Shown piece after piece: positions 60,237-64,000 of a stretch of DNA of 64,000 nucleotides. The stretch spans positions 1,984,001-2,048,000 of the forward strand of contig NZ_CP055930.1 in NCBI RefSeq assembly GCF_013927005.1, written 5' to 3'. Every line of letters starts with the position of its first letter. Position 1 is the stretch's first letter. The notes under the pieces were generated by a model. The model saw only the letters and a list, made by a program, of their open reading frames with translations. It did no database searches and was not told the origin of the DNA. The position numbers and the translations under genes were made by a program. The DNA is from Enterobacter sp. RHBSTW-00175 (lineage in GTDB: Bacteria > Pseudomonadota > Gammaproteobacteria > Enterobacterales > Enterobacteriaceae).

Positions 60237-61226
60237 TTAGCGTTTGCTGATCTGGTCGAAAGTACCGCCGTTAGAGAAATGCTCTTTCTGCGCTTTCGTC
60301 CAGCCACCGAACTCGTCATCAATGGTGAAGAGCTTCAGTTTCGGGAATTCGTTTTCGTATTTCTTCGCAACAGCCGGGTCACGTGGACGATAGAAGTTTT
60401 TCGCCGCAATTTCCTGGCCTTCTGGCGAGTAGAGATACTTCAGGTAGGCTTCAGCCACTGCTTTGGTATCTTTCTTCTCAACCACTTTGTCGACCACAGA
60501 AACGGTCGGCTCCGCGAGGATAGATTCGCTTGGGGTCACAATTTCGAATTTGTCTTTACCCAGTTCGTTGGTGGCCAGCAGGGCTTCGTTTTCCCATGCG
60601 ATCAGCACATCTCCAATACCGCGCTCAACGAAGGTGTTAGTTGCGCCACGTGCGCCGGAATCCAGCACTTCGACGTTTTTAAACAGCGCTTTCACAAACT
60701 CCTGAGCTTTTGCCTGGTCGCCGTTGTTGTGGTGCAGGGCATAACCCCAGGCTGCCAGGTAGTTCCAGCGGGCGCCGCCAGAGCTTTTCGGGTTCGGGGT
60801 AATGACAGAAACACCCGGTTTAATCAGGTCGTTCCAGTCATGAATTTGTTTCGGGTTGCCTTTACGCACCAGGAAAACGATGGTCGAGGTATATGGCGCG
60901 GAGTTGTCCGGCAGGCGTTTGATCCAGTTTTTATCAATACGGCCACGTTCTGCGATCGCGTCAACGTCATAGGCCAGCGCCAGAGTGACCACATCGGCTT
61001 CAATACCGTTGATAACTGAGGTCGCCTGTTTGCCGGAGCCGCCGTGAGACTGGCGCACCACGACGTTGTCGCCGGTTTCCTGTTTCCAGTGCGCCGCGAA
61101 TGCTTTGTTGTACTGCTCGTACAGTTCACGCGTCGGGTCGTATGACACGTTCAGTAACTGGATGTCCTTTGCCAGAACGCTGGTCGATGCCAGCAATAAT
61201 GTTAAACCCACGCCCCATTTATTCAT
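60237..61226 (-). CDS. sbp: Periplasmic sulfate-binding protein Sbp
   Basis: 329 residues from the ATG at 61226 ([20 protein letters not shown]), equal to E. coli; signal peptide cleaved after VLA. Feeds sulfate to the CysTWA ABC transporter. Conserved family blocks are [27 protein letters not shown] and [19 protein letters not shown]. In E. coli it is CysB-activated under sulfur limitation; the region 61227-61350 is AT-rich and likely holds that promoter. Convergent neighbours none; pfkA is upstream on the same strand. Confidence 0.97.
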   Translation of the reverse strand: MNKWGVGLTLLLASTSVLAKDIQLLNVSYDPTRELYEQYNKAFAAHWKQETGDNVVVRQSHGGSGKQATSVINGIEADVVTLALAYDVDAIAERGRIDKNWIKRLPDNSAPYTSTIVFLVRKGNPKQIHDWNDLIKPGVSVITPNPKSSGGARWNYLAAWGYALHHNNGDQAKAQEFVKALFKNVEVLDSGARGATNTFVERGIGDVLIAWENEALLATNELGKDKFEIVTPSESILAEPTVSVVDKVVEKKDTKAVAEAYLKYLYSPEGQEIAAKNFYRPRDPAVAKKYENEFPKLKLFTIDDEFGGWTKAQKEHFSNGGTFDQISKR

Positions 61227-61350
61227 CGCCCAGCTCTCTTGTGTAGTGTTTTGATGAATGCAGCGTGCCAGAAAGATATCCAATGATTAAAGAATAAAAA
61301 AAGATTGGCTATAACGTAGAGGAATAAAAAGGGGAATTGCGCGAACAAAA

Positions 61351-61427
61351 AAGCCCGGTGGCGCTTCGCTTACCGGGCCTACGAACCGTGCTTTTGTAGG
61401 CCGGGTAAGGCGAAGCCACCACCCGGC
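61351..61427. repeat. BIME: two opposed REP units between sbp and pfkA
   Basis: AGCCCGGTGGCGC/GCTTACCGGGCT (61352-61379) and GGCCGGGTAAGGC/GCCACCACCCGGC (61399-61427) are inverted copies joined by a short linker. It ends 17 bp before the pfkA stop and probably protects the pfkA 3' end. Confidence 0.8.
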
Positions 61428-61443
61428 ACGATACACACGCCGA

Positions 61444-62406
61444 TCAGTACAGTTTTTTGGCGCAGTCTAACCAGTCACCTTTGAACGGACGCTTCATGTT
61501 CTCAATGGCATCGATGATGTCATGGTGAACCAGTTTTTCGTTCTGAATACCGACGCAACGGCCACCAAAGCCCTGCAACAGCAGATCGATGGCATAAGCA
61601 CCCATACGGGATGCCAGGATACGGTCGTACGGGCCAGGGGAACCGCCACGCTGAATGTGACCCAGTACGGTGGCACGGGTTTCACGTTTGGTTTCGGTTT
61701 CGATGTATTTCGCCAGCTCGTCAACGTCACAGATGTGCTCGGTGATGGCGACGATTGCGTGTTTCTTACCTTTCGCGATCCCGGCTTTGATTTCGTTAAC
61801 CAGGTCTTCGCGGCTGAATTCAACTTCAGGAACCACCACGAACTCACAACCACCGGCGATAGCCGCAGCGAGAGTCAGGTCACCGCAGTAACGGCCCATC
61901 ACTTCAACGATGGAGATACGCTGGTGGGAAGAAGAGGTGTCACGCAGACGGTCAATCGCTTCAACAACCGTACCCAGCGCGGTGAAGTAACCGATGGTGT
62001 AGTCAGTGCCTTTGATGTCGTTGTCGATAGTGCCTGGCAGACCGATGCACGGGAAGCCCATTTCAGTCAGACGTTTTGCACCCATATATGAGCCGTCACC
62101 ACCGATAACAACCAGTGCATCCAGGCCGCGTTTTTTCATGTTCTCGATAGCCACTTCACGAACGTGTTCGTCACGGAATTCCGGGAAGCGAGCGGAACCG
62201 AGGAAAGTACCGCCACGGTTAATCATGTCTGACACGCTGTAGCGATCGAGCTGAACCATACGGTCTTCATACAGACCCAGATAACCGTCATAGACACCAA
62301 AAACTTCCAGACCTTCCGTCAGCGCTGCACGGACAACCCCACGAATTGCCGCGTTCATGCCCGGCGCATCACCGCCGCTTGTCAACACACCGATTTTCTT
62401 AATCAT
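61444..62406 (-). CDS. pfkA: 6-phosphofructokinase I PfkA
   Basis: 320 residues from the ATG at 62406 ([20 protein letters not shown]), equal to E. coli. ATP-binding [12 protein letters not shown], catalytic Asp in [16 protein letters not shown], and the Arg/His substrate residues in [10 protein letters not shown] and [11 protein letters not shown] are present. Allosteric tetramer. A Cra operator lies upstream. Codon usage is highly biased. Confidence 0.98.
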   Translation of the reverse strand: MIKKIGVLTSGGDAPGMNAAIRGVVRAALTEGLEVFGVYDGYLGLYEDRMVQLDRYSVSDMINRGGTFLGSARFPEFRDEHVREVAIENMKKRGLDALVVIGGDGSYMGAKRLTEMGFPCIGLPGTIDNDIKGTDYTIGYFTALGTVVEAIDRLRDTSSSHQRISIVEVMGRYCGDLTLAAAIAGGCEFVVVPEVEFSREDLVNEIKAGIAKGKKHAIVAITEHICDVDELAKYIETETKRETRATVLGHIQRGGSPGPYDRILASRMGAYAIDLLLQGFGGRCVGIQNEKLVHHDIIDAIENMKRPFKGDWLDCAKKLY

Positions 62407-62502
62407 GACTACCTCTGAACTTAGGAATGCAAAATTGAAATCTGTTGCCGGAAGAAATTGTTCGACCAACGAATACTGCAAATAGTATATCAATCACTTC
62501 CA

Positions 62503-62517
62503 GCTGAATTGATTCAG
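62503..62517 (-). promoter_or_regulatory. Cra (FruR) operator upstream of pfkA
   Basis: GCTGAATTGATTCAG is an almost perfect match to the Cra palindrome GCTGAANCGNTTCAG, 97 bp upstream of the pfkA start. In E. coli Cra represses pfkA when fructose 1-phosphate is low. Confidence 0.88.
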
Positions 62518-62580
62518 GTCAGACCAAATGGCGGTAATTTATACACAAAATGCTGGCCTGGCTCACTTTTTTACAACGAA

Positions 62581-63474
62581 TTACGAAAGCTCAAAATGTC
62601 CGGGTACAACCGAGCAGGGATCCTGATGAATGATGACGTCTGAACCAGGAAAACGCTGCAAAATTGCCTGCTCGACCTGCTCAGCTATGACGTGAGCCTG
62701 AACCAGCGGCAAGTTGTCTTCCATTTCCAAATGAATCTGAATAAAGCGGGTCGGCCCTGACTGCCGCGTACGAAGATCGTGTGCACCGCTGACGCCAGGC
62801 CAGGAGGTCACGATAGTAAAAATTTCATCACGTTCTGCATCGGGAAGTGCGCGATCAAGCAGTGATTGCACCGCTTCGTACCCCATCCGCAAGGCGCTAT
62901 ATAAAATATAGGTCCCAATCCCTAACGCGAATAATGCATCGGCACGATGCCAGCCATACCAGGCAAGACCGAGTGCAATAAGAATAGCGCCATTCATCAT
63001 AACATCAGACTGATAATGAAGCATATCTGCCCGTACTGCCTGACTTTGCGTTTTGCGAACCACCCAACGCTGGAATGTAACAAGAACCAATGTACATATC
63101 AGCGCAATTACCGTGACGACCACACCCACACCCGGATCGTTCATTGGCGTGGGTGAAACCAGATGCTGAATGCCAGTCAAAAACAGAAACAGCGCAGAGC
63201 CTGAAATAAACATACTTTGCGCCAGCGCGGCCAGTGATTCGGCCTTACCGTGCCCAAAGGTATGTTCTTCATCTGCCGGTTGCAGCGAATAGCGCACCAC
63301 CAGCAGGTTTGTAAGCGACGCGGCAATATCCACAAGTGAGTCCACCAGCGACGCCAGAATACTGACCGACTCGGTGTACCACCACGCGAAAATCTTGATT
63401 AACAGCAAACACGACGCCATAACTGTCGCCGCAATCGCCGCACGGCTAACCAGCCGTCCATAGGATTGATTCAT
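62581..63474 (-). CDS. fieF: FieF (YiiP), cation-diffusion-facilitator Fe2+/Zn2+ exporter
   Basis: 297 residues from the ATG at 63474 ([20 protein letters not shown]); E. coli 300. Six membrane helices with the transport-site aspartates in [12 protein letters not shown] and [11 protein letters not shown], and a cytoplasmic metal-binding domain with [20 protein letters not shown]. Proton-driven efflux of zinc/iron as a Y-shaped dimer. Between pfkA and cpxP as in E. coli. Confidence 0.96.
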   Translation of the reverse strand: MNQSYGRLVSRAAIAATVMASCLLLIKIFAWWYTESVSILASLVDSLVDIAASLTNLLVVRYSLQPADEEHTFGHGKAESLAALAQSMFISGSALFLFLTGIQHLVSPTPMNDPGVGVVVTVIALICTLVLVTFQRWVVRKTQSQAVRADMLHYQSDVMMNGAILIALGLAWYGWHRADALFALGIGTYILYSALRMGYEAVQSLLDRALPDAERDEIFTIVTSWPGVSGAHDLRTRQSGPTRFIQIHLEMEDNLPLVQAHVIAEQVEQAILQRFPGSDVIIHQDPCSVVPGHFELS

Positions 63475-63563
63475 AAACACTCCTGTCATGCCATGCCGCT
63501 AGTATAACGGATGCTTAAGGAGTCAAAGGATGAATAAACGGTTAACAACGATGATTGAAGGGC

Positions 63564-63621
63564 AAAAAAAACCCCCACATCATGTGGGGGAAGACAGGGA
63601 TGGTGTCTATGGCAAGGAAAA
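63564..63621 (-). ncRNA. cpxQ: CpxQ small RNA, 3' UTR of cpxP
   Basis: On the minus strand the sequence from TTTTCCTTGCCATAGACACC through CATCCCTGTCTT to the stem CCCCCACAT/ATGTGGGGG and a T run matches E. coli CpxQ almost base for base (58 nt). In E. coli it is cut from cpxP mRNA by RNase E and, with Hfq, represses envelope-protein mRNAs. The terminator stem is at 63572-63590. Confidence 0.92.
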
Positions 63622-63627
63622 CAGGGT

Positions 63628-64000
63628 TTACTGGTTACTACGGGTATTGCTACTGAAAAGCGTCATTTCTGAGCTTCGTTGCATCCGTGCAACCTCACGC
63701 AACTGGTCCATTCGTTGCTGATGTTTCTCGTTCAAAACCGCTTGCTGCTCGGGCGATAGCAGGTGGAACATCTGGTTGCGAACCCTGGCCATCTCGACCT
63801 GGCGGGCAACCTGTATCTGTGCCATTTTTTCTGCCTGAGCGCGTACAGCGCTTTCGTCAAAATTTTCTGCGGTGACAAGGCTATGCATTGTCTCCATTTC
63901 GCTAACATTAACAGGGGGCTGGTCTTGTCGTGCCCTCTGCATCAGATCTCGCATCTGTTGACGCTGATGTTCGGTTAAACTTATGCCGTCAAACATATGG
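63628..64000 (-). CDS. cpxP: CpxP, periplasmic inhibitor of the Cpx envelope-stress response (5' truncated by window edge)
   Basis: The frame runs out of the window; the visible part [20 protein letters not shown] onward is about 122 residues, matching the C-terminal three quarters of the 166-residue E. coli CpxP. Two LTxxQ-type motifs (LTEHQ and LSPEQQ) identify the Spy/CpxP family. It binds the CpxA sensor and delivers misfolded proteins to DegP. The Met at 63996 is internal; the signal peptide lies outside. Its 3' UTR encodes CpxQ. Confidence 0.95.
   Translation of the reverse strand, partial: HMFDGISLTEHQRQQMRDLMQRARQDQPPVNVSEMETMHSLVTAENFDESAVRAQAEKMAQIQVARQVEMARVRNQMFHLLSPEQQAVLNEKHQQRMDQLREVARMQRSSEMTLFSSNTRSNQ

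Overview
The window is core chromosome of a member of the Enterobacteriaceae. Almost every gene matches an Escherichia coli K-12 gene in length, motifs and order. The protein divergence, the missing yijE/yijF genes and an extra SLC13-type permease between tpiA and cdh suggest an Enterobacter/Lelliottia/Leclercia-like genus rather than Escherichia. The genus cannot be fixed from sequence reading alone. There is no phage, insertion sequence, CRISPR array or obvious genomic island, and all genes except the two cut by the window edges look intact.

Layout: (1) 1-2.6 kb: 3' part of comM, then maoP and hdfR. (2) 2.7-8.4 kb: a complete rRNA operon on the minus strand, read 16S - tRNA-Ile - tRNA-Ala - 23S - 5S - tRNA-Asp - tRNA-Trp, with P1/P2 promoters, boxA and a terminator. 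(3) 8.4-16.3 kb: murI and btuB with a cobalamin riboswitch, trmA, yijD-fabR, sthA, oxyR and the divergent sRNA OxyS. (4) 16.4-20.9 kb: arginine biosynthesis, argCBH divergent from argE with ARG boxes between them. (5) 21.1-24.7 kb: ppc and yijO. (6) 24.6-34.2 kb: a PTS/glycyl-radical-enzyme cluster (frwD-pflC-pflD-frwB-frwC divergent from ptsA-fsaB-gldA). (7) 34.3-42.2 kb: katG, metF, metL-metB divergent from metJ, and rpmE. (8) 42.4-51.1 kb: priA, cytR, ftsN, hslVU, menA, rraA, zapB. (9) 51.5-55.9 kb: glpFK, glpX, fpr. (10) 55.9-64 kb: yiiR, yiiQ, tpiA, the SLC13-type permease, cdh, sbp, pfkA, fieF, and the 3' part of cpxP with the CpxQ sRNA in its 3' UTR.

Functional themes are methionine and one-carbon metabolism (metF, metBL, metJ, B12 uptake by btuB), the peroxide response (oxyR, oxyS, katG), arginine synthesis fed by anaplerotic ppc, glycerol and triose metabolism (glpFKX, gldA, fsaB, tpiA, pfkA) and envelope stress (cpxP/CpxQ).

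The most notable structural feature is the rRNA operon. Its upstream neighbour is murI-btuB, as at E. coli rrnB. Its downstream neighbours are aspT-trpT-hdfR-maoP-comM, as at E. coli rrnC. Its spacer carries Ile+Ala tRNAs, whereas both of those E. coli operons carry tRNA-Glu. This is what an order swap of the rrnC-rrnA and rrnA-rrnB chromosome segments by recombination between rRNA operons would give, or a misassembly across the repeat. Other points of interest are an inverted repeat in the btuB/trmA divergent promoter that resembles met boxes, candidate CRP and palindromic operators in the frwC/ptsA divergent promoter, and compensated changes in tRNA-Trp. I found no convincing wholly undescribed system.
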